From positions 806,001 to 870,000 of the forward strand of contig NW_027473365.1 of the NCBI RefSeq assembly GCF_050947335.1: 64,000 nt of DNA, written 5' to 3'. The translations under genes and the position numbers were made by a program. The notes beneath the pieces are model-generated. The model had not been told where the DNA came from. It saw only the letters and a program-made list of their open reading frames with translations, and ran no database searches. Origin of the DNA: Megachile rotundata (Eukaryota > Arthropoda > Insecta > Hymenoptera > Megachilidae). Below, one piece after another: positions 14,801 to 29,100 of this stretch. Position 1 is the first letter of the stretch, and the number at the start of each line of letters is the position of its first letter.

Positions 14801-15158
14801 GTGTGATTGTGTGATTGTGTGATTGTGTGATTGTGCGATTGTGTAATTGTGATTGTGTGATTGTGATTGTGTGTACTGTGTGACTGTGTGGTTGTATGAT
14901 TGTGTGATTGTGTGATTGTGTGGTTGTGTGATTGTGTGATTGTGTGATTGTGTGATTGTGTGACTGTGTGGTTGTGTGATTGTGTGATTGTGTGATTGTG
15001 TGATTGTGCGATTGTGTAATTGTGATTGTGTGATTGTGATTGTGTGTACTGTGTGACTGTGTGATTGTGTGATTGTGTGATTGTGTGATTGTGTGATTGT
15101 GTGATTGTGTGATTGTGTGATTGTGTGATTGTGAGATTGTGTGATTGTGTGACTGTGT
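8843..15158. repeat. Copy 1 of the ~6.33-kb tandem higher-order repeat
   Basis: Landmarks are reproduced in the next block at an offset of exactly 6,332 bp over long distances: the TGTATG marker at 9,639 and 15,971; 10,320 and 16,652; the ACCGCG clusters at 11,141 and 17,473; 13,450 and 19,782. Near the left end the offset is 6,316 (8,917 and 15,233), and near the right end 6,340 (15,131 and 21,471). These steps are whole multiples of 8 bp, so the copies differ by octamer gains or losses. The left breakpoint lies near GATTGAGTG at 8,843, beyond which the sequences no longer align. Confidence 0.85.
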
Positions 15159-18100
15159 GATTGAGTGATTGTGTGAGTGTGTGGTTGTGTGATTGTGTGA
15201 TTGTGTGATTGTGTGATTGTGTGATTGTGTGTATGTGTGATTGTGGTTGTGTGATTGTGGTTGTGTGATTGTGGTTGTGTGATTGTGATTGTGTGATTGT
15301 GATTGTGTGATTGCGACTGTGTGATTGTGTGAGTGTGTGATTGTGTGATTGTGTGGTTGTGTGATTGTGTGGTTGTGTGATTTTGTGATTGTGTGATTGT
15401 GTGATTGTGTGAGTGTGTGATTGTGTGATTGTGTGATTGTGTGATTGTGTGATTGTGTTTTTGTGTGATTGTGTGAGTGTGTGATTGTCTGATTGAGTGA
15501 TTGTGTGCTTGTGTGATTGTGTGGTTGTGTGATTGTGTGATTGAGTGATTGTGTGCTTGTGTGATTGTGTGGTTGTGTGATTGTGTGATTGTGTGATTAG
15601 GTGATTGTGTGATTGTGTGATTGTGACTGTGTGATTGTGTGGTTGTGTGATTGTGTGATTGAGTGATTGTGTGGTTGTGTGATTGTGTGGTTGTGTGATT
15701 GTGTGATTGTGTGATTGTGTGATTGTGTGATTGTGTGATTGTGTGAGTGTGTGATTGTCTGATTGAGTGATTGTGTGCTTGTGTGATTGTGTGGTTGTGT
15801 GATTGTGTGATTGTGTGATTAGGTGATTGTGTGATTGTGTGATTGTGTGATTGTGTGATTGTGTGATTGTGTGATTGTGTGATTGTGTGATTGTGTGATT
15901 GTGTGATTGTGTGATTGTGTGATTGTGTGATTGTGTGATTGTGTGATTGTGTGATTGTGTGATTGTGTGTATGTGTGATTGTGGTTGTGTGATTGTGGTT
16001 GTGTGATTGTGGTTGTGTGATTGTGATTGTGTGATTGTGGTTGTGTTATTGCGACTGTGTGATTGTGTGAGTGTGTGATTGTGTGATTGTGTGGTTGTGT
16101 GATTTTGTGATTGTGTGATTGTGTGATTGTGTGAGTGTGTGATTGTGTGATTGTGTGATTGTGTGATTGTGTGATTGTGTGATTGTGTGATTGTGTGATT
16201 GTGTGATTGTGTGATTGTGTGATTGTGTGATTGTGTGATTGTGTGATTGTGTGATTGAGTGATTGTGTGAGTGTGTGGTTGTGTGATTGTGTGATTGTGT
16301 GATTGTGTGATTGTGTGATTGTGTGGTTGTGTGATTGTGTGACTGTGTGATTGTGTGATTGTGTGATTGTGTGATTGTGTGATTGTGTGATTGTGAGATT
16401 GTGTGATTGTGTGATTGTGTGACTGTGTGATTGTGTGATTGTGTGATTGTGCGATTGTGTAATTGTGATTGTCTGATTGTGATTGTGTGTACTGTGTGAT
16501 TGTGTGATTGTGTGATTGTGTGATTGTGTGATTGTTTGATTGTGTGATTGTGTGAGTGTGTGATTGTCTCATTGAGTGATTGTGTGCTTGTGTGATTGTG
16601 TGGTTGTGTGATTGTGTGATTGTGTGATTGTGTGATTGTGTGATTGTGTGTATGTGTGATTGTGGTTGTGTGATTGTGGTTGTGTGATTGTGGTTGTGTG
16701 ATTGTGATTGTGTGATTGTGATTGTGTGATTGCGACTGTGTGATTGTGTGAGTGTGTGATTGTGTGATTGTGTGGTTGTGTGATTGTGTGGTTGTGTGAT
16801 TTTGTGATTGTGTGATTGTGTGATTGTGTGAGTGTGTGATTGTGTGATTGTGTGATTGTGTGATTGTGTGATTGTGTTTTTGTGTGATTGTGTGAGTGTG
16901 TGATTGTCTGATTGAGTGATTGTGTGCTTGTGTGATTGTGTGGTTGTGTGATTGTGTGATTGAGTGATTGTGTGCTTGTGTGATTGTGTGGTTGTGTGAT
17001 TGTGTGATTGTGTGATTAGGTGATTGTGTGATTGTGTGATTGTGACTGTGTGATTGTGTGGTTGTGTGATTGTGTGATTGAGTGATTGTGTGGTTGTGTG
17101 ATTGTGTGGTTGTGTGATTGTGTGATTGTGTGATTGTGTGATTGTGTGATTGTGTGATTGTGTGAGTGTGTGATTGTCTGATTGAGTGATTGTGTGCTTG
17201 TGTGATTGTGTGGTTGTGTGATTGTGTGATTGTGTGATTAGGTGATTGTGTGATTGTGTGATTGTGTGATTGTGTGATTGTGTGATTGTGTGATTGTGTG
17301 ATTGTGTGATTGCGATTGTGTGATTGTGATTGTGTGCTTGTGTGATTGTGTGGTTGTGTGATTGTGTGATTGTGTGATTGTGAGATGGTGTGATTGTGTG
17401 ATTGTGTGATTGAGTGATTGTGTGACTGCGTGATTGTGTGACTGTGTGATTGTGTGACTGCGTGATTGTGTGACCGCGATTGTGTGACCGTGATTGTGTG
17501 ACCGTGATTTTGTGACCGTGATTGTGTGACCGTGATTGTGTGATTGTGTGATTGTGCGATTGTGTGATTGTGCGATTGTGTAATTGTGATTGTGTGATTG
17601 TGATTGTGTGTACTGTGTGATTGTGTGATTGTGTGATTGTGTGATTGTGTGATTGTGTGATTGTGTGATTGTGTGATTGTGTGATTGTGTGATTGTGTGA
17701 TTGTGTGATTATGTGATTGTGTGATTGTGTGATTGTGTGAGTGTGTGATTGTCTGATTGAGTGATTGTGTGATTGTGTGATTGTGTGATTGTGTGATTGT
17801 GTGAGTGTGTGATTGTGTGATTGAGTGATTGTGTGCTTGTGTGATTGTGTGATTGTGTGGTTGTGTGATTGTGTGGTTGTGTGATTGTGTGATTGTGTGA
17901 TTGTGTGATTGTGTGATTGTGTGATTGTGTGATTGTGGTTGTGTGATTGTGATTGTGTGATTGTGATTGTGTGATTGTGATTGTGTGATTGTGATTGTGT
18001 GATTGTGTCTGTGTGATTGTGTGAGTGTGTGATTGTGTGATTGTGTGATTGTGTGATTGTGTGATTGTGTGATTGTGTGATTGTGTGATTGTGTGATTGT

Positions 18101-21100
18101 GTGATTGAGTGATTGTGTGAGTGTGTGGTTGTGTGATTGTGTGGTTGTGTGATTGTGTGATTGTGTGATTGTGTGATTGTGTGATTGTGTGATTGTGTGA
18201 TTGTGGTTGTGTGATTGTGATTGTGTGATTGTGATTGTGTGATTGTGATTGTGTGATTGTGTCTGTGTGATTGTGTGAGTGTGTGATTGTGTGATTGTGT
18301 GATTGTGTGATTGTGTGATTGTGTGATTGTGTGATTGTGTGATTGTGTGATTGTGTGATTGAGTGATTGTGTGAGTGTGTGGTTGTGTGATTGTGTGATT
18401 GTGTGACTGTGTGATTGTGTGATTGTGTGTTTGTGTGATTGTGTGATTGTGCGATTGTGTAATTGTGATTGTCTGATTGTGATTGTGTGTACTGTGTGAT
18501 TGTGTGATTGTGTGATTGTGTGATTGTGTGATTGTTTGATTGTGTGATTAGGTGATTGTGTGATTGTGTGATTGTGTGATTGTGTGATTGTGTGATTGTG
18601 TGATTATGTGATTGTGTGATTGTGTGATTGTGTTAGTGTGTGATTGTCTGATTGAGTGATTGTGTGCTTGTGTGATTGTGTGGTTGTGTGATTGTGTGAT
18701 TGTGTGATTAGGTGATTGTGTGATTGTGTGATTGTGTGATTGTGTGATTGTGACTGTGTGATTGTGTGAGTGTGTGATTGTGTGATTGAGTGATTGTGTG
18801 CTTGTGTGATTGTGTGATTGTGTGATTGTGTGATTGTGTGATTGTGTGATTGTGTGATTGTGTGATTGTGTGATTGTGTGATTGTGTGATTGTGTGATTG
18901 TGTGATTGTGTGATTGTGGTTGTGTGATTGTGGTTGTGTGATTGTGATTGTGTGATTGTGATTGTGTGATTGTGACTGTGTGATTGTGTGAGTGTGTGAT
19001 TGTGTGATAGTGTGGTTGTGTGATTTTGTGGTTGTGTGATTTTGTGGTTGTGTGATTTTGTGATTGTGTGATTCTGTGATTGTGTGATTGTGTGATTGTG
19101 TGATTGTGTGATTGTGTGATTGTGTGATTGTGTGATTGTGTGACTGTGTGATTGTGTGATTGTGTGATTGTGCGATTGTGTGATTGTGCGATTGTGTGAT
19201 TGCGATTGTATGATTGTGATTGTGTGTACTGTGTGACTGTGTGATTGTGTGATTGTGTGATTGTGTGATTGTGTGATTGTGTGATTGTGTGATTGTGTGA
19301 TTGTGTGATTGTGTGATTGTGTGATTGTGTGTTTGTGTGATTGTGTGATTGTGTGATTGTGTGATTGTGTGATTGTGCGATTGTGTAATTGTGATTGTGT
19401 GATTGTGATTGTGTGTACTGTGTGACTGTGTGGTTGTATGATTGTGTGATTGTGTGATTGTGTGATTGTGTGATTGTGTGGTTGTGTGATTGTGTGATTG
19501 TGTGATTGTGTGACTGTGTGGTTGTGTGATTGTGTGATTGTGTGATTGTGTGATTGTGCGATTGTGTAATTGTGATTGTGTGATTGTGATTGTGTGTACT
19601 GTGTGACTGTGTGATTGTGTGATTGTGTGATTGTGTGATTGTGTGATTGTGTGATTGTGTGATTGTGTGATTGTGTGATTGTGTGATTGTGAGATTGTGT
19701 GATTGTGTGATTGTGTGATTGAGTGATTGTGTGACTGCGTGATTGTGTGACTGTGTGATTGTGTGACTGCGTGATTGTGTGACCGCGATTGTGTGAACGT
19801 GATTGTGTGACCGTGATTTTGTGACCGTGATTGTGTGACCGTGATTGTGTCATCGTGAATGTGTGATCGTGATTGTGTGATCGTGATTGTGCAATCGTGA
19901 TTGTGTGATTGCGTGATTGTGATTCTGTGATTGTGTGACTGTGTGATTGTGCGATTGTGTGACTGTGTGATTGTGTGATTGTATGATTGTGCGATTGTGT
20001 GATTGTGCGATTGTGTAATTGTGATTGTGTGATTGTGATTGTGTGTACTGTGTGATTGTGTGATTGTGTGATTGTGTGATTGTGTGATTGTGTGATTGTG
20101 TGATTGTGTGATTGTGTGATTGTGTGATTGTGTGATTGTGAGATTGTGTGATTGCGTGATTGTGTGATTGAGTGATTGTGTGCTTGTGTGATTGTGTGGT
20201 TGTGTGATTGTGTGATTGTGTGATTAGGTGATTGTGTGATTGTGTGATTGTGACTGTGTGATTGTGTGAGTATGTGATTGTGTGATTGAGTGATTGTGTG
20301 GTTGTGTGATTGTGTGGTTGTGTGATTGTGTGATTGTGTGATTGTGTGATTGTGTGATTGTGTGATTGTGTGAGTGTGTGATTGTCTGATTGAGTGATTG
20401 TGTGCTTGTGTGATTGTGTGGTTGTGTGATTGTGTGATTGTGTGATTAGGTGATTGTGTGATTGTGTGATTGTGTGATTGTGTGATTGTGTGATTCTGTG
20501 ATTGCGATTGTGTGATTGTGATTGTGTGATTGTGTGATTGTGTGATTGTGACTGTGTGATTGTGTGAGTGTGTGATTGTGTGATTGAGTGATTGTGTGAT
20601 TGTGTGATTGTGTGATTGTGTGATTGTGTGATTGTGTGATTGTGTGATTGTGTGATTGTGTGATTGTGTGATTGTGTGATTGTGTGATTGTGTGATTGTG
20701 TGATTGTGGTTGTGTGATTGTGGTTGTGTGATTGTGATTGTGTGATTGTGATTGTGTGATTGTGACTGTGTGATTGTGTGAGTGTGTGATTGTGTGATAG
20801 TGTGGTTGTGTGATTTTGTGGTTGTGTGATTTTGTGGTTGTGTGATTTTGTGATTGTGTGATTCTGTGATTGTGTGATTGTGTGATTGTGTGATTGTGTG
20901 ATTGTGTGATTGTGTGATTGTGTGATTGTGTGACTGTGTGATTGTGTGATTGTGTGATTGTGCGATTGTGTGATTGTGCGATTGTGTGATTGCGATTGTA
21001 TGATTGTGATTGTGTGTACTGTGTGACTGTGTGATTGTGTGATTGTGTGATTGTGTGATTGTGTGATTGTGTGATTGTGTGATTGTGTGATTGTGTGATT

Positions 21101-21491
21101 GTGTGATTGTGTGATTGTGTGATTGTGTGATTGTGTGATTGTGTGATTGTGTGATTGTGTGATTGTGTGATTGTGCGATTGTGTAATTGTGATTGTGTGA
21201 TTGTGATTGTGTGTACTGTGTGACTGTGTGGTTGTATGATTGTGTGATTGTGTGATTGTGTGGTTGTGTGATTGTGTGATTGTGTGATTGTGTGATTGTG
21301 TGACTGTGTGGTTGTGTGATTGTGTGATTGTGTGATTGTGTGATTGTGCGATTGTGTAATTGTGATTGTGTGATTGTGATTGTGTGTACTGTGTGACTGT
21401 GTGATTGTGTGATTGTGTGATTGTGTGATTGTGTGATTGTGTGATTGTGTGATTGTGTGATTGTGTGATTGTGAGATTGTGTGATTGTGTG
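15159..21491. repeat. Copy 2 of the ~6.33-kb tandem higher-order repeat
   Basis: This is the second, directly adjacent copy of the 8.8-15.2 kb block. Rare differences exist: for example GTTATTGCGACTG at about 16,047 where copy 1 has GTGATTGCGACTG. Inside each copy a module of about 1.78 kb is itself partly duplicated: ACCGCG at 19,782 and 21,564; GTGATAGTGTGG near 12,691 and 14,465 in copy 1. The right end merges into the 4.56-kb HOR domain. No coding or unique sequence is present. Confidence 0.85.
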
Positions 21492-21563
21492 ATTGTGTGA
21501 TTGAGTGATTGTGTGACTGCGTGATTGTGTGACTGTGTGATTGTGTGACTGCGTGATTGTGTG

Positions 21564-24500
21564 ACCGCGATTGTGTGAACGTGATTGTGTGACCGTGATT
21601 TTGTGACCGTGATTGTGTGACCGTGATTGTGTCATCGTGATTGTGTGATCGTGATTGTGTGATCGTGATTGTGCAATCGTGATTGTGTGATTGCGTGATT
21701 GTGATTCTGTGATTGTGTGACTGTGTGATTGTGCGATTGTGTGACTGTGTGATTGTGTGATTGTATGATTGTGCGATTGTGTGATTGTGCGATTGTGTAA
21801 TTGTGATTGTGTGATTGTGATTGTGTGTACTGTGTGATTGTGTGATTGTGTGATTGTGTGATTGTGTGATTGTGTGATTGTGTGATTGTGTGATTGTGTG
21901 ATTGTGTGATTGTGTGATTGTGTGATTGTGTGGTTGTGTGATTGTGTGATTGTGTGATTGTGTGATTGTGTGATTGTGTGATTGTGTGAGTGTGTGATTG
22001 TCTGATTGAGTGATTGTGTGCTTGTGTGATTGTGTGGTTGTGTGATTGTGTGATTGTGTGATTAGGTCATTGTGTGATTGTGTGATTGTGTGATTGTGTG
22101 ATTGTGTGATTGTGTGATTGTGTGATTCTGTGATTGCGATTGTGTGATTGTGATTGTGTGATTGTGACTGTGTGATTTTGACTGTGTGATTGTGTGAGTG
22201 TGTGATTGTGTGATTGAGTGATTGTGTGCTTGTGTGATTGTGTGGTTGTGTGATTGTGTGACTGTGTGATTGTGTGATTGTGTGATTGTGTGATTGTGTG
22301 ATTGTGTGATTGTGTGATTGTGTGATTGTGTGATTGTGAGATTGTGGGATTGTGTGATTGTGTGATTGAGTGATTGTGTGACTGCGTGATTGTGTGACTG
22401 TGTGATTGTGTGACTGCGTGATTGTGTGACCGCGATTGTGTGACCGTGATTGTGTGACCGTGATTTTGTGACCGTGATTGTGTGACCGTGATTGTGTGAT
22501 TGTGTGATTGTGCGATTGTGTGATTGTGCGATTGTGTAATTGTGATTGTGTGATTGTGATTGTGTGTACTGTGTGATTGTGTGATTGTGTGATTGTGTGA
22601 TTGTGTGATTGTGTGATTGTGTGATTGTGTGATTGTGTGATTATGTGATTGTGTGATTGTGTGATTGTGTGAGTGTGTGATTGTCTGATTGAGTGATTGT
22701 GTGATTGTGTGATTGTGTGATTGTGTGATTGTGTGATTGTGTGATTGTGAGATTGTGTGATTGTGTGATGGTGTAATTGTGATTGTGTGATTGTGATTGT
22801 GTGATTGTGTGGTTGTGTGATTGTGTGATTGTGTGATTGTGTGATTCTGTGATTGTGTGATTGTGTGATTGTGTGATTGTGTGATTGTGTGATTGTGTGA
22901 TTGTGTGATTGTGTGATTGTGTGATTGTGTGATTGTGTGATTGTGTGATTGTGTGATTGTGTGATTGCGTGAGTGTGTGATTGTCTCATTGAGTGATTGT
23001 GTGCTTGTGTGATGGTGTGGTTGTGTGATTGTGTGATTGTGTGATTAGGTGATTGGGTGATTGTGTGATTGTGTGATTGTGACTGTGTGATTGTGTGAGT
23101 GTGTGATTGTGTGATTGAGTGATTGTGTGGTTGTGTGATTGTGTGGTTGTGTGATTGTGTGATTGTGTGATTGTGTGATTGTGTGATTGTGTGATTGTGT
23201 GATTGTGTGATTGTGTGATTGTGTGATTGTGGTTGTGTGATTGTGATTGTGTGATTGTGATTGTGTGATTGTGATTGTGTGATTGTGATTGTGTGATTGT
23301 GTCTGTGTGATTGTGTGAGTGTGTGATTGTGTGATTGTGTGATTGTGTGATTGTGTGATTGTGTGATTGTGTGATTGTGTGATTGTGTGATTGTGTGATT
23401 GTGTAATTGTGTGATTGTGTGATTGTGTGATTGTGAGATTGTGTGATTGTGTGATGGTGTAATTGTGATTGTGTGATTGTGTGATTGTGTGATTGAGTGA
23501 TTGTGTGACTGCGTGATTGTGTGACTGTGTGATTGTGTGACTGCGTGATTGTGTGACCGCGATTGTGTGACCGTGATTGTGTGACCGTGATTTTGTGACC
23601 GTGATTGTGTGACCGTGATTGTGTCATCGTGATTGTGTGATCGTGATTGTGTGATCGTGATTGTGCAATCGTGATTGTGTGATTGCGTGATTGTGATTCT
23701 GTGATTGTGTGACTGTGTGATTGTGTGATTGTGTGACTGTGTGATTGTGTGATTGTGTGATTGTGCGATTGTGTGATTGTGCGATTGTGTAATTGTGATT
23801 GTGTGATTGTGATTGTGTGTACTGTGTGATTGTGTGATTGTGTGATTGTGTGATTGTGTGATTGTGTGATTGTGTGATTGTGATTGTGTGTACTGTGTGA
23901 TTAGGTGATTGTGTGATTGTGTGATTGTGTGATTGTGTGATTGTGTGATTGTGTGATTGTGTGATTGTGTGATTGCGATTGTGTGATTGTGATTGTGTGA
24001 TTGTGATTGTGTGATTGTGACTGTGTGATTTTGACTGTGTGATTGTGTGAGTGTGTGATTGTGTGATTGAGTGATTGTGTGCTTGTGTGATTGTGTGGTT
24101 GTGTGATTGTGTGACTGTGTGATTGTGTGATTGTGTGATTGTGTGATTGTGTGATTGTGTGATTGTGTGATTATGTGATTGTGTGATTGTGAGATTGTGT
24201 GATTGTGTGATTGTGTGATTGAGTGATTGTGTGACTGCGTGATTGTGTGACTGTGTGATTGTGTGACTGCGTGATTGTGTGACCGCGATTGTGTGACCGT
24301 GATTGTGTGACCGTGATTTTGTGACCGTGATTGTGTGACCGTGATTGTGTGATTGTGTGATTGTGCGATTGTGTGATTGTGCGATTGTGTAATTGTGATT
24401 GTGTGATTGTGATTGTGTGTACTGTGTGATTGTGTGATTGTGTGATTGTGTGATTGTGTGATTGTGTGATTGTGTGATTGTGTGATTGTGTGATTGTGTG

Positions 24501-26118
24501 ATTGTGTGATTGTGATTGTGTGTACTGTGTGATTGTGTGATTGTGTGATTGTGTGATTGTGTGATTGTGTGATTGTGTGATTGTGTGATTGTGTGATTGT
24601 GTGATTGTGTGATTGTGTGATTGTGTGATTGTGTGATTGTGTGATTGTGTGATTGTGAGATTGTGTGATTGTGTGATGGTGTAATTGTGATTGTGTGATT
24701 GTGTGATTGTGTGATTGAGTGATTGTGTGACTGCGTGATTGTGTGACTGTGTGATTGTGTGACTGCGTGATTGTGTGACCGCGATTGTGTGACCGTGATT
24801 GTGTGACCGTGATTTTGTGACCGTGATTGTGTGACCGTGATTGTGTCATCGTGATTGTGTGATCGTGATTGTGTGATCGTGATTGTGCAATCGTGATTGT
24901 GTGATTGCGTGATTGTGATTCTGTGATTGTGTGACTGTGTGATTGTGTGATTGTGTGACTGTGTGATTGTGTGATTGTGTGATTGTGCGATTGTGTGATT
25001 GTGCGATTGTGTAATTGTGATTGTGTGATTGTGATTGTGTGTACTGTGTGATTGTGTGATTGTGTGATTGTGTGATTGTGTGATTGTGTGATTGTGTGAT
25101 TGTGTGATTGTGTGATTGTGTGATTGTGTGATTGTGAGATTGTGTGATTGTGTGATGGTGTAATTGTGATTGTGTGATTGTGATTGTGTGATTGTGTGAT
25201 TGTGTGGTTGTGTGATTGTGTGAGTGTGTGATTGTGTGATTGTGTGATTGTGTGATTGTGTGATTGTGATTGTGTGATTGTGACTGTGTGATTGTGTGAG
25301 TGTGTGATTGTGTGATTGTGTGATTGTGTGATTGTGTGATTGTGTGATTGTGTGATTGTGTGATTGTGTGATTGTGTGATTGTGTGATTGTGTGATTGTG
25401 TGATTGTGTGATTGTGTGATTGTGTGATTGTGTGATTGTGTGATTGTGTGAATGTGTGATTGTGGTTGTGTGATTGTGGTTTTGTGATTGTTGTTGTGTG
25501 ATTGTGATTGTGTGATTGTGATTGTGTGATTGTGACTGTGTGATTGTGTGAGTGTGTGATTGTGTGCTTGTGTGGTTGTGTGATTGTGTGGTTGTGTGAT
25601 TTTGTGATTGTGTGATTGTGTGATTGTGTGAGTGTGTGATTGTGTGATTGTGTGATTGTGAGATTGTGTGATTGTGTGATGGTGTAATTGTGATTGTGTG
25701 ATTGTGTGATTGTGTGATTGAGTGATTGTGTGACTGCGTGATTGTGTGACTGTGTGATTGTGTGACTGCGTGATTGTGTGACCGCGATTGTGTGACCGTG
25801 ATTGTGTGACCGTGATTTTGTGACCGTGATTGTGTGACCGTGATTGTGTCATCGTGATTGTGTGATCGTGATTGTGTGATCGTGATTGTGCAATCGTGAT
25901 TGTGTGATTGCGTAATTGTGCGATTGTGTAATTGTGATTGTGTGATTGGGATTGTGTGTACTGTGTGATTGTGTGATTGTGTGATTGTGTGATTGTGTGA
26001 TTGTGTGATTGTGTGATTGTGATTGTGTGTACTGTGTGATTGTGTGATTGTGTGATTGTGTGATTGTGTGATTGTGTGATTGTGTGATTGTGTGATTGTG
26101 TGACTGCGTGATTGTGTG
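21564..26118. repeat. Copy 2 of the ~4.56-kb higher-order repeat
   Basis: The block runs from the ACCGCG landmark at 21,564 to the one at 26,119, a period of 4,555 bp. Internal landmarks at 22,429, 23,556, 24,282, 24,778 and 25,781 have counterparts at 26,984, 28,111, 28,837, 29,309 and 30,304 in the next copy. The spacings 865, 1127 and 726 are conserved exactly, while 496 versus 472 and 1003 versus 995 differ by multiples of 8 bp. The motif GATTGCGTAATTGTGCG near 25,910 recurs near 30,430. Confidence 0.88.
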
Positions 26119-29100
26119 ACCGCGATTGTGTGAACGTGATTGTGTGACCGTGATTTTGTGACCGTGATTGTGTGACCGTGATTGTGTCATCGTGATTGTG
26201 TGATCGTGATTGTGTGATCGTGATTGTGCAATCGTGATTGTGTGATTGCGTGATTGTGATTCTGTGATTGTGTGACTGTGTGATTGTGCGATTGTGTGAC
26301 TGTGTGATTGTGTGATTGTATGATTGTGCGATTGTGTGATTGTGCGATTGTGTAATTGTGATTGTGTGATTGTGATTGTGTGTACTGTGTGATTGTGTGA
26401 TTGTGTGATTGTGTGATTGTGTGATTGTGTGATTGTGTGATTGTGTGATTGTGTGATTGTGTGATTGTGTGATTGTGTGATTGTGTGGTTGTGTGATTGT
26501 GTGATTGTGTGATTGTGTGATTGTGTGATTGTGTGATTGTGTGAGTGTGTGATTGTCTGATTGAGTGATTGTGTGCTTGTGTGATTGTGTGGTTGTGTGA
26601 TTGTGTGATTGTGTGATTAGGTCATTGTGTGATTGTGTGATTGTGTGATTGTGTGATTGTGTGATTGTGTGATTGTGTGATTCTGTGATTGCGATTGTGT
26701 GATTGTGATTGTGTGATTGTGACTGTGTGATTTTGACTGTGTGATTGTGTGAGTGTGTGATTGTGTGATTGAGTGATTGTGTGCTTGTGTGATTGTGTGG
26801 TTGTGTGATTGTGTGACTGTGTGATTGTGTGATTGTGTGATTGTGTGATTGTGTGATTGTGTGATTGTGTGATTGTGTGATTGTGTGATTGTGAGATTGT
26901 GGGATTGTGTGATTGTGTGATTGAGTGATTGTGTGACTGCGTGATTGTGTGACTGTGTGATTGTGTGACTGCGTGATTGTGTGACCGCGATTGTGTGACC
27001 GTGATTGTGTGACCGTGATTTTGTGACCGTGATTGTGTGACCGTGATTGTGTGATTGTGTGATTGTGCGATTGTGTGATTGTGCGATTGTGTAATTGTGA
27101 TTGTGTGATTGTGATTGTGTGTACTGTGTGATTGTGTGATTGTGTGATTGTGTGATTGTGTGATTGTGTGATTGTGTGATTGTGTGATTGTGTGATTATG
27201 TGATTGTGTGATTGTGTGATTGTGTGAGTGTGTGATTGTCTGATTGAGTGATTGTGTGATTGTGTGATTGTGTGATTGTGTGATTGTGTGATTGTGTGAT
27301 TGTGAGATTGTGTGATTGTGTGATGGTGTAATTGTGATTGTGTGATTGTGATTGTGTGATTGTGTGGTTGTGTGATTGTGTGATTGTGTGATTGTGTGAT
27401 TCTGTGATTGTGTGATTGTGTGATTGTGTGATTGTGTGATTGTGTGATTGTGTGATTGTGTGATTGTGTGATTGTGTGATTGTGTGATTGTGTGATTGTG
27501 TGATTGTGTGATTGTGTGATTGCGTGAGTGTGTGATTGTCTCATTGAGTGATTGTGTGCTTGTGTGATGGTGTGGTTGTGTGATTGTGTGATTGTGTGAT
27601 TAGGTGATTGGGTGATTGTGTGATTGTGTGATTGTGACTGTGTGATTGTGTGAGTGTGTGATTGTGTGATTGAGTGATTGTGTGGTTGTGTGATTGTGTG
27701 GTTGTGTGATTGTGTGATTGTGTGATTGTGTGATTGTGTGATTGTGTGATTGTGTGATTGTGTGATTGTGTGATTGTGTGATTGTGGTTGTGTGATTGTG
27801 ATTGTGTGATTGTGATTGTGTGATTGTGATTGTGTGATTGTGATTGTGTGATTGTGTCTGTGTGATTGTGTGAGTGTGTGATTGTGTGATTGTGTGATTG
27901 TGTGATTGTGTGATTGTGTGATTGTGTGATTGTGTGATTGTGTGATTGTGTGATTGTGTAATTGTGTGATTGTGTGATTGTGTGATTGTGAGATTGTGTG
28001 ATTGTGTGATGGTGTAATTGTGATTGTGTGATTGTGTGATTGTGTGATTGAGTGATTGTGTGACTGCGTGATTGTGTGACTGTGTGATTGTGTGACTGCG
28101 TGATTGTGTGACCGCGATTGTGTGACCGTGATTGTGTGACCGTGATTTTGTGACCGTGATTGTGTGACCGTGATTGTGTCATCGTGATTGTGTGATCGTG
28201 ATTGTGTGATCGTGATTGTGCAATCGTGATTGTGTGATTGCGTGATTGTGATTCTGTGATTGTGTGACTGTGTGATTGTGTGATTGTGTGACTGTGTGAT
28301 TGTGTGATTGTGTGATTGTGCGATTGTGTGATTGTGCGATTGTGTAATTGTGATTGTGTGATTGTGATTGTGTGTACTGTGTGATTGTGTGATTGTGTGA
28401 TTGTGTGATTGTGTGATTGTGTGATTGTGTGATTGTGATTGTGTGTACTGTGTGATTAGGTGATTGTGTGATTGTGTGATTGTGTGATTGTGTGATTGTG
28501 TGATTGTGTGATTGTGTGATTGTGTGATTGCGATTGTGTGATTGTGATTGTGTGATTGTGATTGTGTGATTGTGACTGTGTGATTTTGACTGTGTGATTG
28601 TGTGAGTGTGTGATTGTGTGATTGAGTGATTGTGTGCTTGTGTGATTGTGTGGTTGTGTGATTGTGTGACTGTGTGATTGTGTGATTGTGTGATTGTGTG
28701 ATTGTGTGATTGTGTGATTGTGTGATTATGTGATTGTGTGATTGTGAGATTGTGTGATTGTGTGATTGTGTGATTGAGTGATTGTGTGACTGCGTGATTG
28801 TGTGACTGTGTGATTGTGTGACTGCGTGATTGTGTGACCGCGATTGTGTGACCGTGATTGTGTGACCGTGATTTTGTGACCGTGATTGTGTGACCGTGAT
28901 TGTGTGATTGTGTGATTGTGCGATTGTGTGATTGTGCGATTGTGTAATTGTGATTGTGTGATTGTGATTGTGTGTACTGTGTGATTGTGTGATTGTGTGA
29001 TTGTGTGATTGTGTGATTGTGTGATTGTGTGATTGTGTGATTGTGTGATTGTGTGATTGTGATTGTGTGTACTGTGTGATTGTGTGATTGTGTGATTGTG

